A stretch of DNA of 64,000 nt from Solen grandis (GCA_021229015.1 CM037777.1:24857222-24921221), one strand, 5' to 3'. Shown: positions 1 to 13,860, counted from the stretch's first letter. The notes: generated from the letters alone by a model not told the origin. Translations and numbers: made by a program.

Positions 1-1328
1 CCCAAGAATCATTCATGCCAAGTGTCATTGATTTCTACCCAGAGGTTTCAGAGATGTCATTCCAAGCAAGTTGTTGACAATGTACATCTTGTTTCTATTA
101 TCATCAATTACCAGGAAATATCAGGACTATGTTTCACCTTTTTAACAACACACATATATACATGCAAGGGATGCTTTGTGAGTAATAAGATTTATTTTAT
201 CTTCCTAAAGAGCTTACAGGAGGCTGTAACAGCCTTCAAAGGCAGTAATTGGTTACTCAAATCCTTTTTTCCCTGGCAAATTGACTCAAACCAGTCTTCC
301 CATTAGAAAGATCAATGGCTGCCTTCTGAAAGAAAAGAATGAGAACTAAGTAATAATGAAACTTACCGTAATTGTGATTTTTCCAGAAATATAATTCTTT
401 CTTCATCACAGAAAATGATGCACAGAATCTATCAAATAACCAAAAAACAACAAGGAAATCAACAAAAATGTGGCAAACGTTAATAGTCAAGTACATAAAA
501 GAAAGAATCACTGTATTTAAAAATATTTAAACATCGTAATTAAACAAGACTTCAGATAAATCATAGGCATGCTTACACACATACCTTAGGGTATAACAAC
601 ACTAATTTCTAAATATTAAGATTGTAAACAATATATATTGAGGGCTGATCATGAAATTCTTCTATCTCCTTCAATTTCTATATGTACTTAGAACAGTTTC
701 GCAGTCAACCCCTGAATGATACTCACCTGGGTTGACATTTTGTGGTCATTATTAACAATCTTCTTCACTCATTATCCTGGTGTAATTATGCATGAAATAA
801 AGAAAATGTTACACCTCAAATATTACCATTTGTCATTGTCTAATTAATTTGTTTAGCCGATATGATGAATGGTTAGAGAGAATCTGTGCAGCATGTTTTT
901 TTTTGTTTTTTTTTACATCATATATAATTTATATTTGTAGTAGAAAGTATATTTAGCCAAGGGCACCTTTGGAAATCAGCTTTTAATATGGGCAATCATA
1001 GATTTATACACACTAATATCGTAACTATATATGTATGTTCATTTGCAATTTTGGACCCAAAGCTGTGTTCTTTCAAAGGTTATGTTTTTACTATAACAGT
1101 ATGGGGAAAAGAATTTTTGAAGAATTAGCTGTGATAGTATGTAAACAATAACTGTGATAAAACATCCTTTGAAATATTTTATTGATCTATATGACTTTTA
1201 GTATCGACAAATTGATTTTATACACTTGTTGATTTTCAAATGTCTGTTAAACGCTGTGATTTTTTGTTTTGTAGTCTGACCTGTATGTATATGTGTACAT
1301 GTTTATGTATGTTTTAACTTAAATAAAC

Positions 1329-1361
<33 letters not shown>

Positions 1362-1725
1362 AAACTTGGATCAGGTATAACTCAAACCTTTCTCTGATTT
1401 TGGTTTTCAAAGAACTTCATATAAATATAATTCAATGGATGATGATAAAATGTGAAAGCATCCACAATGACAGTGAAAGTGACTTTATAGAAGCACATTT
1501 TAAAACCTTATATATTATTCCTTCTGAGCAGGGATTTACGGTAAGTCCACATATTTTCCTAATGATTGATTTTATTGAGGAGTATGCCCCTTTTCTAAAT
1601 CTTCACCATTTTTAATGCATTGCTGGCCGGTAAAAAGCATATGCAAGCAAGTGACAGCTTCCTCCCATATGTAAAAGGAGAGATAAAGTTGTGGCTGCGT
1701 TTGGACCAGAGGTCTCTTCAGTTTA
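1..1725. other. Intergenic DNA, no gene seen
   Basis: AT-rich sequence with stops in all frames and no recognisable domain. The only distinct structure is a CAAT microsatellite near 1329-1360, listed separately. Confidence 0.6.
1329..1360. repeat. (ATCA)n microsatellite
   Basis: About seven perfect copies of a 4-bp unit follow TAAATAAAC. The layout resembles the simple-repeat tail of a retroposon read on the plus strand, but no upstream body was recognised. Confidence 0.85.
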
Positions 1726-1729
1726 TTAA

Positions 1730-1925
1730 CCCTTTATCTCATGGATATTCTTGCACAAATTCATAACCTGATGAATATGAATTTGTTGAACATTAAATGG
1801 TATATAAAACAGTGGATTGTTCCTTGAGACTGTGTAGCATCTGAGGCTCAATATTGTCTGAGCAAAAAGAAGAGACTCTGATCAGACCCCGATTAGTCAT
1901 TCTGTTTGCCCAGGCATCAAACCTG
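1730..1925 (+). mobile_element. MITE family B, copy 1 (3' end decayed)
   Basis: It starts TTAA-CCCTTTATCTCATGG and follows the family B body: a GAATAT-rich left part, GGTATATAAAACA, then GAGCAAA...CTGATCAGA and a GTTTGCC-type right part. The right terminus cannot be aligned. Family B is defined best by the copy at 36218..36441. Confidence 0.7.
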
Positions 1926-4414
1926 CGATGTCTGCATATACGATGTAAATTGTTTTTCACAAATTGTAACACCCAGGCCTGGACATTTTCTGGAAGACCC
2001 TCATCCAGTCTATTGAACACAGCAGTCTCAGCATCAAACATTCTCTCTTCAGTGCTACACTTAAAACAGTATTGGGGTGTTCCAAGAATACATGCCACGT
2101 TATACTGCACAATGATCCAAAAAAATGACACCACAACTTAACCTTTCATCTCATATATGCCTTGGCAAACAGAGCAGACCCACATCTGAAAGCTCCTTCC
2201 TCGCTCTTTTTCACTCAGATTTTTACTCCGATGCATGGAAGAGAGAAATCCATTGTTTCATATACCACTTAAAGTTAACTAAATTAATATTCATCAAGTC
2301 TTAAATTATTCAGTTAAAAGAGTTAAGGTAATGTACAGAAGAATTCCATAGCCATACTTAGCACTAAGTCATACTTAAATACTTAGGGGTGAAATTCATC
2401 ATTCTTGTTTCTCTAATGAAAAATTCCCAATTATTTGATTTCTTAATGATTACTGTTAGCTATTTAGGTCATAATTTATGTTTACTTCAGTCATACACTT
2501 GAATCATTCATAAAACTGGAATGATGGAAATTGCATTTTTACTGAAACTACGAATTTAAGTATTTAACTTAGCAATGAGTGTCATTGGTGGTATATTCTT
2601 GAAATTTGAGCCTTATCTAATAATGGATCTACACTGTGTATTTAAGAATTAAGTTAGTATTCCTATAAAAAAGATGTTAGCACTGATCATTAGGAAAAGT
2701 AATTGTCTCGTTGCCTCATAATTCACCACAAATTTAGTGGCCCTTACCCACTACATATTTCCTTCCTCCACAATCACTGTCCAGAACCCTGGACATTAAT
2801 TGTCGCAACCCAGCGATCATTAGCATACAAAGCTATCTTCAGATTTAATCTAAAGATGAAGGGAGACAAAAAGTCTAAATACCCCTGCCACCTCTCTGTA
2901 GTGCCGTTAATGGCTAGTGACTAAGACAGTTGCATTTTGGGATAGGTGGACAAGCACAGAGATTCCGTGACCTTTTCAGACCTGTCCTGATACCAAGCCT
3001 GTGATTAAGGTAGATTAGCTCTGAACCATTTAAATACACCATTTAACCATATTAGAGCTTTGATAACCCAGATCAGACAGGAAGTACATTCTCCTGCCTA
3101 TTCACCTTGGTACATAGCAGTAGCATGTGATAGGAATTTAAAGTTGTCATTAAACTGATCTTTAAGGCACTTTGATAATATCAATGTAATGGGTGAAAGG
3201 TATAGACAGTACATCAATCTATATCAACACTTAAAGGCCCATTTTATTTCATAATGATACAATTATCATAAAAGAGAAAATAAAAAATAGCATTGACATA
3301 TTGTAGACCATCACAAATGGTTCATAATGTGCAAATATCTGCTGTAAAATAACAGTTAAATGTATTATAAATGTTGATCAAATTATGAAATTCAGGTTGG
3401 ATGTGAAAATACTCTTATTGTTTACATTTTGCATTGGTGAGTTATAATTCCCGAAAAAAAAATCTGAAATTGAAAATAATTTGAATTTGAAAAAAGCGTC
3501 GCTAAATTGCAATTTGTTTATCTGCTAGGTCTTTAATTTATGCACTCCTATTCATAAATGGAAACATGCAGAATTTCTATGTGAAATGTTAGAAAACTGG
3601 CAAAGATATGCGGAATATGCAAATTAGGTATTTTTGTAAACGAATGATCTTAAGTAAAATGCTCTTTCTTGTTTTCAAGGACTATAAACAGACTGCATCT
3701 ATTTACAAATATTTAGCAAGCATTGATTTTGCTTTCCGTTTGAAAAAAATTCACTTCTTCTGGAAGAATAATGGGCCTATAATTTAGCTTTTTAGTAATG
3801 TAGAATGAAGTTTGCACAGTATCATGGTGTCATAAAATCTGACAAAATGTCAAAATTGTGATATTGTTCTAGGCAAGTTCTTTTCTTTGACAGGAAAATA
3901 CATCAATTAATGAAAAAATCATTCAATGACTTGATGTACTGGCAAACAAGGCATATATACCCATATCAGACAGCTCCTATCCATAAGCCTCTCCTTTACA
4001 TTATGAAGTATGCAAAAATCAATTTGACTTTTACTGAAAATAATTAGAAAAATTTTTTTAATAAACGTTTCACAGAACTTCTCCATTCAAAACATTGGAA
4101 AACTTTTATTTATTCATTTTTGAAGCTAGAGAAAATAACATGAATGTTTTTATCAAACCAACATTGTCTTCTTGAAAACTAAATGAAACAAAATTTGAGA
4201 GAGATGCCAAATTAAGATGTTTTTGTTACACAGATAATTATCATGTGCGTCTTTTCCTTGAAAGTGTCAAATTTCTAAAATGCTTCATTAAATTCCTTTA
4301 GGAAGAAGAATCTAACTGAAATTAATCATCACAATAGAACATGTTGATTAGATGTGCATGTCCTATACCTGGTGCAGTATCTCACGTTTCACTGAATTAC
4401 AGAGAAAAAGCCCA
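1926..4414. other. Intergenic DNA, no gene seen
   Basis: AT-rich sequence without a supportable reading frame, splice-paired exon or RNA gene. No strong tandem or inverted repeat was noticed. Confidence 0.5.
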
Positions 4415-4712
4415 TACAAGAAGTATGTTTGTTTGTGGGTTGGATTTAACATCCCACGAACAGTATTTCAGTCATTTGGAGACTTAGGTCTTCTTGAGAT
4501 ATATAGTGCTGTCACACTGCAGTATCGTTATGTAGACATGTGGCATGATCACATTATCCTGACAACGAGCCAACCAGTTGCCAAGCCGGGAGTTAACAGT
4601 ACCTTATGTAACAACTTTGGTATGTTGTGTTCACAGATTAAACCCAAGACGGACTGAACCCAAGACTTCCAGCTACCGAAGCGGGTGTCCTTACCACTTG
4701 GCTACTAGGGAC
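4415..4712 (-). mobile_element. tRNA-headed SINE, family V, copy 1
   Basis: On the minus strand the 5' head looks like a tRNA: TAGCCAAGTGGTAAGGACACC is an A-box-like stretch and TGGGTTCAGTCC a B-box-like stretch. The 3' domain contains AAATGACTGAAATACTGT and a GTTAAATCCAACCC-type tail followed by CAAACAAACA. Two other near-full copies (26282..26577, 35503..35805) and a 3' fragment (32310..32470) lie in this window in the same orientation. The head is probably Pol III-driven; this is inferred from the boxes. Confidence 0.75.
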
Positions 4713-5035
4713 AGTCACAGAAAAGAAATGGGATGAACAAACAGACGGACGAACCTGTGATTATAGATATACTGCCTAAAATCATTTTGGGGAGCATAAC
4801 AAATAATAATATTTAAAATTTCAATTTAAGTTACACTGTTTGTATCTTTGGGGTATGCAGAAAGAGGGGTTGTTTGAATCAATACCTCAAAGCTACATAG
4901 TGTAATTATTGAGCATCTTTAAAATGACACACACTTTTATCTTCTTTCTTTTATTGTAATGGCTAGCAATCATTTTCTGATTATTATGGTCATACTTTTG
5001 ACCTTATGGTCAAGGGTTTCCCATTTGTGGGTTCC

Positions 5036-5952
5036 TTTTTAGCTCACCTGAGCACATGTGCTCAGGATGAGCTATTATGATAAGGATAGATAAATGTCCA
5101 TTGTCAATCCGTCCACAATTAGTTTGTTTGCACTCTAGCATCTTCATTGCTTCAGAAATTATCTTCAAACTTAATGACAATATTTATTACCATAATTTCT
5201 TGGCCAAGTTGGATTATGACTGATATCTGCCAAGAGGATCAGGAGTTATGGCCCTTTTAATATTAAAAAATGCCAGATTTTGCTTTGTTTGCACTCTATC
5301 ATCTTCATTTCTTAAGCAATCATTTAAATATTGGCTGATATTGGCCAATAAGAACAGGAGTTATGCCCCTTTTGATATTAAAAATGCCAGATTTTTCTTT
5401 GTTTCTTAAGCAATCATTTTCAAACGTTATGATATTATTTATAGACACAATCTCTAGGCCAAAATTGATTATGGCTGATATCAGATGATTACGTCCTGAG
5501 TTATGCCCCTTCTTATGTTAAAAATTGCCAGATTAACTTTGTTTGCACTCTAGCATCTTCATTTTTAAGCAATCAAAATTTCTGATAATGTTAATGCTAT
5601 AATCTCTAGGCTTAAGTTCGACTATGGCTGATATCAGATAATCAGTTAATAATAATAATGAGATATTGCCTTTTAATTAATAAAAATGCCAGATTTCACG
5701 GTTTACACTCTAGCATCTTCTTTTCTTAAGCATTCATTTCGAAGTTTCACTGACATTGTTTATAGCCAAAGTCTCCCAGTCAAGTTTGACTTCAAATTTT
5801 GACCACAGGTATTGCTTAGTTTGTTGAATGGAAATGATCTCATGGATTATGTATTCAGTACAACTATGCTATAATTTAGTAACTTGTACAGGCAATGAAG
5901 GCAGTTTATCTCAAGTGAGCATCTTTAGGGCCATCTTGGCCCTCTTCTTTTG
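5036..5952 (-). mobile_element. HINE-like element, GGTGAG family, full length, reversed
   Basis: The plus strand opens with the family's 3' hairpin (AGCTCACCTGAGCACATG, GTGCTCAGG). The other end carries AAGAGGGCCAAGATGGCCC on the minus strand. The body is about five quasi-repeats with GCACTCTAGCATCTTCATT, TTAAGCAATCAT and GGAGTTATGCCCCTTTT landmarks. It has no coding capacity. Other copies are listed at 26682, 31602, 44898, 47993, 50071 and 53295. Confidence 0.7.
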
Positions 5953-8335
5953 CTGGAGAGACAGCATCGGAAAGACAGTAGTTGGATACAAGGGAGTCTG
6001 GGTGCATTACCCTAGCTCATTTTGCGAACAGTTCTTTAGTTCTTTTATTATGTGCCTGGTGTATACATCACCAATACATGGAAGACAATTTCCTGTATAG
6101 AACCAGTACTGAGTACTCTGAGTTCACATAGCAACACCAATTTGCTGAGTACTAGGCAAGGGTGCATCTGGTACACAATGTACCAATTTTATACATCTTT
6201 GGTTTGATGTGGTCATGCAAGGAAGTGCCAGGGCTGGGATTTAAAACCCAGACCTCCCGAATGCAAATTGGACAAATCTACCAAAGAGTTATTGCACTTG
6301 TTCAATGTAATATGATATAATGTATCTCATTCCTGTGAAAAACAAATCAACAATGTTGAGGATATGACAGTAACAAGGGTTGTATGACAATACCAGTGGG
6401 TGTATGGAAAAATATTTTACACCACGATCATGTGACTTGTATTAACCAATGACACAACAGCTTTTTTGCAGGAGGTAAGATATTATAGAATGATTGAACT
6501 TATTTTGGTGTTCACTGATCCAAGACAAATTACCTTGAAACTGAAATATCTGGCATCAATGAACTGTCAGATTGGTTTGCAGGACCAGTATGGTAGCTAT
6601 GGTAACTGACAACAAATCACCATGTTTGATTTATGTTTATTTTTATCTGGACACAAATATCGACTTTCCTTTTTTTCCATAAAAACAACATACACAAATA
6701 TAAAATAATGATACCCACAAATCTATGCAATATAACGACACAAAAAAGTATTTAACTGATATATCTTTACATTAATATACAAACCAGATTTTTCTGTTAA
6801 CATTAACATTTATATAATTCTTTTATATAAGGAAATATATTAATGATTGAGCAATATTTCATAAATATATTCTAGTATCAATGATTGTATTAGCAATATT
6901 TCAACCAAGAAATGAATGAAGGTAAACAGAAATGTTAGACTAGCTATGCTTTAAGTGACTGAATTTTACTTGGCCCAGGGGCTGTATTCACAAAGAAGCT
7001 TAACCCCTTCACTGATGGCTGAATAGGCCAGAATCTGACAACAGGGTTTATCCCATTTGTAACATTTTTTTTATTCATGTTAAGACTCCTGCAAAGTTCT
7101 ATCATGTAGAAACTGATTCCTTTCGGAATAGTGCTCATATTAGAGAAACAGAAACGAGAGATGTGGATATTCCACAAAACAGAATGATGCTCTGTGTAGA
7201 AGCATGTACCTATATTTTCAACTTCCAACCTTTATGTGTGACCTTGACCTTTGAGCTATGACCTAAGGGGGCAGCCTTTTTGTTCATTTGCTTTTCTTTC
7301 TGAAGTTTCACATACTGGGTGGTATGTAGAAAAGAAAGAAAGAATAACATCACAAACAACAACTGCACACCAACATGAACTTAAACAAATCACGTTGGAA
7401 CAAGTCATTATTCTTCAGAATGTATGCATTTTGTATAATGTGGTAGTTCATATGGTACAATAATTATGCATGACTTGACTATACTGTATAACCAGAGGTG
7501 ATAATTATGTAATTAACATAATTTAGAACTGTGTACATGTAGTATTAGTTTCTGTCTGTTAATTTATACAAACTATGAGGATAATTTATATTATTTTATA
7601 TCTAGAAAATTAAAGAAATGTACAAGTTATTTGAAACCTTTAAAAAGAAATGCTTTACATACAAATAATATGCACATTTATATGAGTGCAAGGGAAATAA
7701 CCAATAAAAGTCCCAAAAATGTATGTTACTTCCCTTGCCATAAAAATAAGGTTTTCTCCCTTGCTATTTCCCCCAAATCAGTAATTTTACAAATTATTTT
7801 CTAAGAGAAACAAGTGCCATATGTTATCTGGCATATCTTATAAACATAATACCATTCTATGTATACAGGTGGGATGAAACCCCTGACACAATACAAAGCC
7901 AGTGGCATGATATCACAACCAGAGGCAACCCCCCCCCCCAAAAAAAAACAAAAACAACTCAGACATGATCATAACACCACAACCCAACCTTTGACAATAC
8001 ACACAACATGGGCTTAATGCCTAGTACTCACAACCCTGTCAAGGCACTGTTAAACTCCTTAAAGTCTAAAAAAAGTATTTACAGTTTCAATTTTCAGTCT
8101 ATAACCTTTCCTAATCATTCTGGAAATATTCATAAATAAAGCAGCTGTCTAGTCCAAAGTGGCTTATTACAGAGAAGTCCAGCAGATAATAAAAAAGGAC
8201 AAAAATCGCGTTCAGTCGGGCTGCTTTAAGCACTTTGAAAAACCAGGCACCTGTACCCTCAATATTTACCCTAAATAATTTTACCTCAATAATATTTAAT
8301 TACGATCTCAGGCTCACATCGTGTATCCTACTCAA
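5953..8335. other. Intergenic DNA, no gene seen
   Basis: No coding feature found. It holds short homopolymer runs, including C/A runs near 7928-7950, and AT-rich tracts around 6650-6900. Short open frames here show no recognisable protein features. Confidence 0.5.
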
Positions 8336-8572
8336 AGCCCTGTTGAAACTAATGGGCTCATTTTGACGCACTCAATAGGTACCACATAAAGCCTGATCTG
8401 CAGAAAGCCAAACTCAATCCTTACCAAATTTAATTGTAAAATCCTCAGTACCAGACCACTGAGGAGCAGCGAACAGCATAAAACCTGATCAGCCTGCGAG
8501 TTACTCGCAGGCTGATCTGGTTTTATGCTGTTCGCATAGGTCTTTTCATGGTATCCTCTATGAGGGAAAGGG
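8336..8572 (-). mobile_element. MITE family A, copy 1 (left end decayed)
   Basis: It matches the family A body, including the central palindrome (about 8468-8535) and the terminus TGAGGGAAAGGG. The other terminus has drifted: CCCTGTTGAAACTAATGGGC stands where CCCTTTCCCTCATATAGAC is expected. Confidence 0.85.
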
Positions 8573-10044
8573 TTATGAGTACATGAGGCCACCAGTACAG
8601 ATTCGTTAGAACATGTTCCACACACCATTATAACATGCTCCATTATAACACCCTCCATTTCAACACAGTCCCTTATAACATGCTCCATATAACACCCTCG
8701 ATCACATCCCAATATGCTCCATTTTACACCCTCATGTAATCATAGACCCTTAATTTCTACCCTTGTCACAATTTGTAAACAGGTACCATCATGTCCAGAA
8801 AAGGGACCTTCCCAGGTTATAAAGATGTATTCAAATCTAATAGTAACACTGGGATAGCAGGTAGTCAATGGCTGACCTGGTTTACTGAGCAGTTTCTGAG
8901 CAGATGACCTTATCATGAAAGGGAAGGGCTGAATCTTCACTGCTGAAAACTGGAAAGGGGGATGGACACCAACAATAGCATTCAAATTCTTAGTGCAATA
9001 CATTTCACAGAGATCAAATCAAATATATATATGTATAGACTTATTATTTTTTCCCCCTCCAGGAATTCAGAGGGTGGCAAACAAGAGCTGTCAATGAGGC
9101 AGCAGGTTTGACTATTTTTCCGCTATCAGCTTGCATGAAAAAACTTGAATCAAAACTTCAATAATTAAAAAACTATGTTATAAATTCAAAAAAATTTAAT
9201 TTCATCAAAAAAAAAATTTTTTAATAGAACCTTAATAGTATCTTACATATAAGATTTAAAACAAATTTTTGCAAATATACAATATAAAAACCACCTTTAA
9301 ATTTTATGAATTCAAACCCAAAGAAAAGATAATTCTTGCTTGGTATTGAAGGCAATAGGGTTGGAAAGACATGTGACTATACTTGAATGAGTGAATAACT
9401 GCCGTCCAATAATTTCATCAGTGTCTATAAAATTGTTACATCCTTTCCATATTGCTAAAGCTGACCGCTAAACTGTTCTAACAGCATATAGAAATAGAAG
9501 GAGATAGACAATCTTGCAGCCAGCTCTTGATTTAGTCTCGCACTCTCTTACTCAACGTAAGTATAAAACCTATTCCTTGATTGTAGAATTCTATTTGACC
9601 CAGACTTATGGCCCATTAAAGAGAAATTCCTGAGGATTATTAGACAATTCTATCAGCTTCCTATCTTGAATGATGATAAATCAATGATTTAATTGCCTTC
9701 AAGCCTGTTCGAACAACAAATAACTCTTCCCTTCAGAGAAATCCAAGTGGACTAAACTGACCCCTAAAACCTAGACTACCCTACAAGTGTCCACAGTAAT
9801 TTTACAACTATGTGTTAAAATATATCTAACTCTTTCATACATTGTGAGTAAAAAAATGTATACATCCAAAAAGATATGTCATCAAATATATAACATTAGA
9901 ATAAATTCTTTGCACAGATGCTATACATGTACAAAACAAAAGTTCCAAAAATGGAATGAATTTAACAAAAGTCTTGAGCACAGAATATTATGCCGAGGTA
10001 ATATCATAACTTCCCTGTATTCTGTCCTTCATGTTTATTTTATT
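8573..10044. other. Intergenic DNA, no gene seen
   Basis: No gene recognised. A fragment at 9090-9125 (ACAAGAGCTGTCAATGAGG, then a TTTGACTATTTTT motif) resembles the 5' end of the GTCGAG-type HINE-like elements at 38343 and 40110 but has no matching body. Confidence 0.45.
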
Positions 10045-10128
10045 GTTTATATTTTAAATTCTATGGAATTTATCGCAAGCAATGTGAAGCGCACACGGCG
10101 ATAAATCAATAAAATTTAAAATATAAAC
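10045..10128. repeat. Foldback hairpin, about 32-bp arms
   Basis: The left arm (10045-10075, GTTTATATTTTAAATT...) pairs with the right arm (10098-10128) with few mismatches around a loop of about 20 bases. It looks like a small MITE or the tip of a palindromic element. No host gene is nearby. Confidence 0.8.
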
Positions 10129-10750
10129 AGTACATATTTATAGTTTGTCACATACGCCATACAGCTTTGCTTTTGATATCGCATGATGGAATCAACTCCT
10201 ATTTCATAGTTCAGAGTCAGTATCAATGGTTGCATTTAATACGGCTATATATATGCAAAACATGACGTAAACATCCACCGCAGCAACAAGCTCCGCCCAT
10301 CAAGTTATAAGATCACCTAGGCAGCATACACACTCATATTTTCTCCATAATACCGTAATCATAAATCATTTTATGCATTATATTTTTCCAATTTTGAACA
10401 AAATGCAAACATTTCATTGAACAATTAAGTCGGACAAACAGTAAAACTGGGATAAGCTATCTTTCACAATGTCTGACAATGAAAAACATCAGGTAAAAGC
10501 TTTCTTTGAAAATTATAGAGGACGGTCATCTTCATGTCAAAGATATCAATCAGTGTTACATATAATCATATTGGGTCCCCCTCATATTGCTATTTCTGAA
10601 GATCATCTGACGGTTTCAACAGTATAAAACCTGATCAGCCTTTCAGTCTATACATTCTGTCACATTGGTAATTATTTTGATAGCTTTTCATGTGGTAAAA
10701 CATGACAAAAAAAATCTATACATATATCATAGAACATGCATGTAAATTAA

Positions 10751-10946
10751 CAATCACCTCATGAATATTCATGTACAAATATATGATTTGATGAATATCA
10801 ATGGACTGAATCTATAATGGTGAGTGAGATCTGAGCTACAAAACTGTATGAGCAAACAGAGGAAACCCTGATCAGGCAGCTCTAGCAAGCTAGCTGTTTG
10901 ATCAGTGTCTGCCATATTTGCAAATGCATTAAAATAAGTCTATACC
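10751..10946 (+). mobile_element. MITE family B, copy 2
   Basis: It is preceded by TTAA and contains CACCTCATGAATATTCATG, then GAGCAAACAGAGGAAACC and the CTGATCAGG...GTTTGATCAG hairpin. The right end stops near ATAAGTCTATACC and lacks a clear GGG terminus. Confidence 0.7.
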
Positions 10947-10972
10947 AGCCAAGGGAAAACAAAAACACTTAA

Positions 10973-11206
10973 CCCTTTCCCTCATATAGACTCATTTTGA
11001 CACATTCAATAGGTACCACATAAAGCCTAATCTGCAGAAAACCACAGTTAAACCTTACCAAATTTAATTATAAAATCCTCATTTCCAGACCACTGAGGAG
11101 CAGCGAACAGCATAAAACCTGATCAGCCTGCGAGTTACTCGCAGGCTGATCTGGTTTTATGTTGTTCGCATAGGTCTTTTCATGGTTTCCACTATGAGGG
11201 AAAGGG
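10973..11206 (-). mobile_element. MITE family A, copy 2, intact
   Basis: A 234-bp copy flanked by TTAA on both sides (10969-10972 and 11207-11210), with ends CCCTTTCCCTCATA and TATGAGGGAAAGGG. TTAA duplication plus CCC-initial ends fits a non-autonomous piggyBac-like element. The central palindrome covers about 11104-11169. No transposase is encoded. Confidence 0.9.
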
Positions 11207-11470
11207 TTAAACAACCATTATTAGATCCTCGCAACCTATCCAATCCCTGTCTCTCCCTTTATCAGCATAAACTAATCACATGTACTTCATTGGTTTGATG
11301 TGCAATGTAACCATGCCAACTGGCTTAAAATCTCCATCAAATAATGAAGTGACAAAAGAATGGATTTTGCTGAAGACGACTGATTGCAGCAACAACATTG
11401 ATTTCACGTATTTATAATGTTGTCCAATATAGTGTGGCATCTAGACTTGAACCCAAAATACTGTATGGCA

Positions 11471-12005
11471 TTATAATGGAGCTCCACTGTATGATGTGGT
11501 CCAATATAATGTAGCTAAAATTGGACCAAGCATTACAGGGTTATAATGGATCTGCACTGTATGATGTGGTCCAATATAATGTAGCTAAAATTGGACCAAG
11601 CATTACAGGGTTATAATGGAGCTGCACTGTATGATGTGGTCCAATATAATGTAGCTAAAATTGGACCAAGCATTACAGGGTTATAATGGATCTGCACTGT
11701 ATGATGTGGTCCAATATAATGTAGCTAAAATTGGACCAAGCATTACAGGGTTATAATGGATCTGCACTGTATGATGTGGTCCAAAAAGGGTTATAATGGA
11801 TCTGCACTGTATGATGTGGTCCAATATAATGTAGCTAAAATTGGACCAAGCATTAAAGGGTTATAATGGAGCTGCACTGTATGATGTGGTCCAATATAAT
11901 GTAGCTAAAATTGGACCAAGCATTACAGGGTTATAATAAGGCTACACAGGGACCAAGCATTACAGGGTTATAATGGATCTGCACTGTATGATGTGGTCTA
12001 ATATA
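11471..12005. repeat. 70-bp minisatellite, about 7.5 units
   Basis: Units start TTATAATGGA(T/G)CTGCACTG at 11471, 11541, 11611, 11681, 11751, 11791 and 11861, then decay after 11931. Most are exactly 70 bp. The unit at 11751 is cut to 40 bp by a deletion. Each unit includes CCAATATAATGTAGC and TTGGACCAAGC, and single-base T/G variants distinguish units. Related single units appear near 14120-14200 and 14605-14645. Confidence 0.95.
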
Positions 12006-13560
12006 ATATAGCTAAAAGACCCAAAATATAGCATATATAGCAAATATAAGAATGGTACTTAAGTATGATTCTCATACTCAGAGGCAAACTATGCCCATTA
12101 GTTTCATTTGGGATTTGAGTACACAATTCAACTTTGAGCCCGAGATTGTACTTAGGTATTTTTGAGAACACATTTCCAGGCTTGCATGTCACAAAACATC
12201 TCAAATTGAGAAATATGAGAAAAAACAAAACAACATAAAGACGTTTTAGACAAAAATGGGAAAAATTTAGTTCATTCAACCCTTGTATGATGGTCTAACA
12301 AGTTTTCATGGAACTAATGTGATTAGTGAACCATATTACATGCATTTGGACTTGCTACTTTAAGACCACAAACACGTTAAAAATGAAGATATTTTTTTTT
12401 TTGTTCCTTGAATTGGGAATTTTCTCCTTGAAACTGGGAAAAAACAATTTTTGGGATTGGGAACATGACTGAATATCGGTCTTCAAAATGGGCAAATAAA
12501 AACCCTGATGTAGTCTAACTACCCTCTAGTGGGTTCACCAATTCTTGACATTATCATATTATACCAACTGTTTGAAATTCAGTAACTTATTAAATAATAA
12601 GGCCTTAAACACTGTTAAAATCTCAGAAATGGACCATAACAGAATAATTCTCAGCAGAGGTACGTTTTGATTGGAGTTGTTTCATAAAACAAAGACTCAT
12701 GATCACATTTAATTATCCCACTTTCAAAACTGAGACTGAGGTAAATTGTTACAAACAGTTTCTCTGATTCTCTACACCCATATGATGGCACATGAGTGGT
12801 TATAAATCAAGAATATGAGTATAAATAGCATATATATATGTACACAGATTATCTGAACGTTTGACTCAATTACATGCACCTGAAATACCAAAACAATTCA
12901 ACATGTCCTTATACCCTGAGTTATCATTGTGGTTGATACCCTTTGTATGGCACTTTGTCAAGAAAAAAAAACAATTGTCTCCCTTTTAAAGAGTTGGATG
13001 TTAGTTACCTCCCTTTATGCAGACCTCCATATGTTGTAAGGAACCTCTGTTTTAAGTATGCATGAAATTCATCAAACCATATCAGAAGAAACTGTGTATA
13101 TGAGATAAATATCTAATAACCAGTCTTAGGACAAAACTGAGTTATCTCCCCTTGGAAATGACCCGACAGAACCCATCTGCATATGGTGACTATCTGCCTG
13201 AAGTCTGAAAGAGTCAGGCTTATAAGATCTAAAGACAGACAGATGAAAACAGACAGACAGACTGACTGACAGATGGATGGACAGACAGACTGACAAACAG
13301 ACAGGGTAATGAGGTAGTACTGATGTTATAAAAATATTGATATGTCTGAGCTTGAGCAAAAATTCATGTGGGAACTTCTGGTGAGCATATCTGAATGAAG
13401 ATTACTGGTATATGCATCTTGTAATATTTTGAAAATACATTTTTGTTTTTATTCAAAACCCCTTCAAGATTTTTTAGATTGGACATAAACTATTGTTTTA
13501 AAACATAGTATTTAGATGCATGAACCAACATTGCGGTGCTCATAATTTTACATTGTAGCC
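12006..13560. other. Intergenic DNA, no gene seen
   Basis: Low-complexity AT-rich DNA. A degenerate CAGA/GACT-type tetranucleotide tract lies at 13232-13305 and accounts for a short spurious open frame on the minus strand rich in SVCLSV. No gene supported. Confidence 0.5.
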
Positions 13561-13561
13561 T

Positions 13562-13589
13562 TGTGTGTGTGTGTGTGTGTGTGTGTGTT
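13562..13589. repeat. (GT)n microsatellite
   Basis: About 13 perfect GT dinucleotides. Confidence 0.95.
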
Positions 13590-13860
13590 AACTGTTTCAT
13601 TTTCCTCTGCTTCTATATGCATTCAGAATAATTTTGGGGTCAGCCCTCGAAATATGCATACATACACAAAACACCATACACAAGATTTATGAAAAAAAAG
13701 ATGATCGCATGTTACATAAATAACATTTTTTTTAAAGATTTGTTTACACACCAAGTAGCATTTAAAACAGAGTGATAAGTGTCCATACAGCATATTCAAT
13801 AACCAGTATGTTACAGAGCACATTGATAAAATATGCTTCAAATATAAAGGAATAATGCTT

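Noticed and set aside
13126..13359. Frame with SVCLSVCLSIHLSVSLSV repeats
   Set aside because: Translation of a CAGA/GACT-type simple repeat at 13232-13305.
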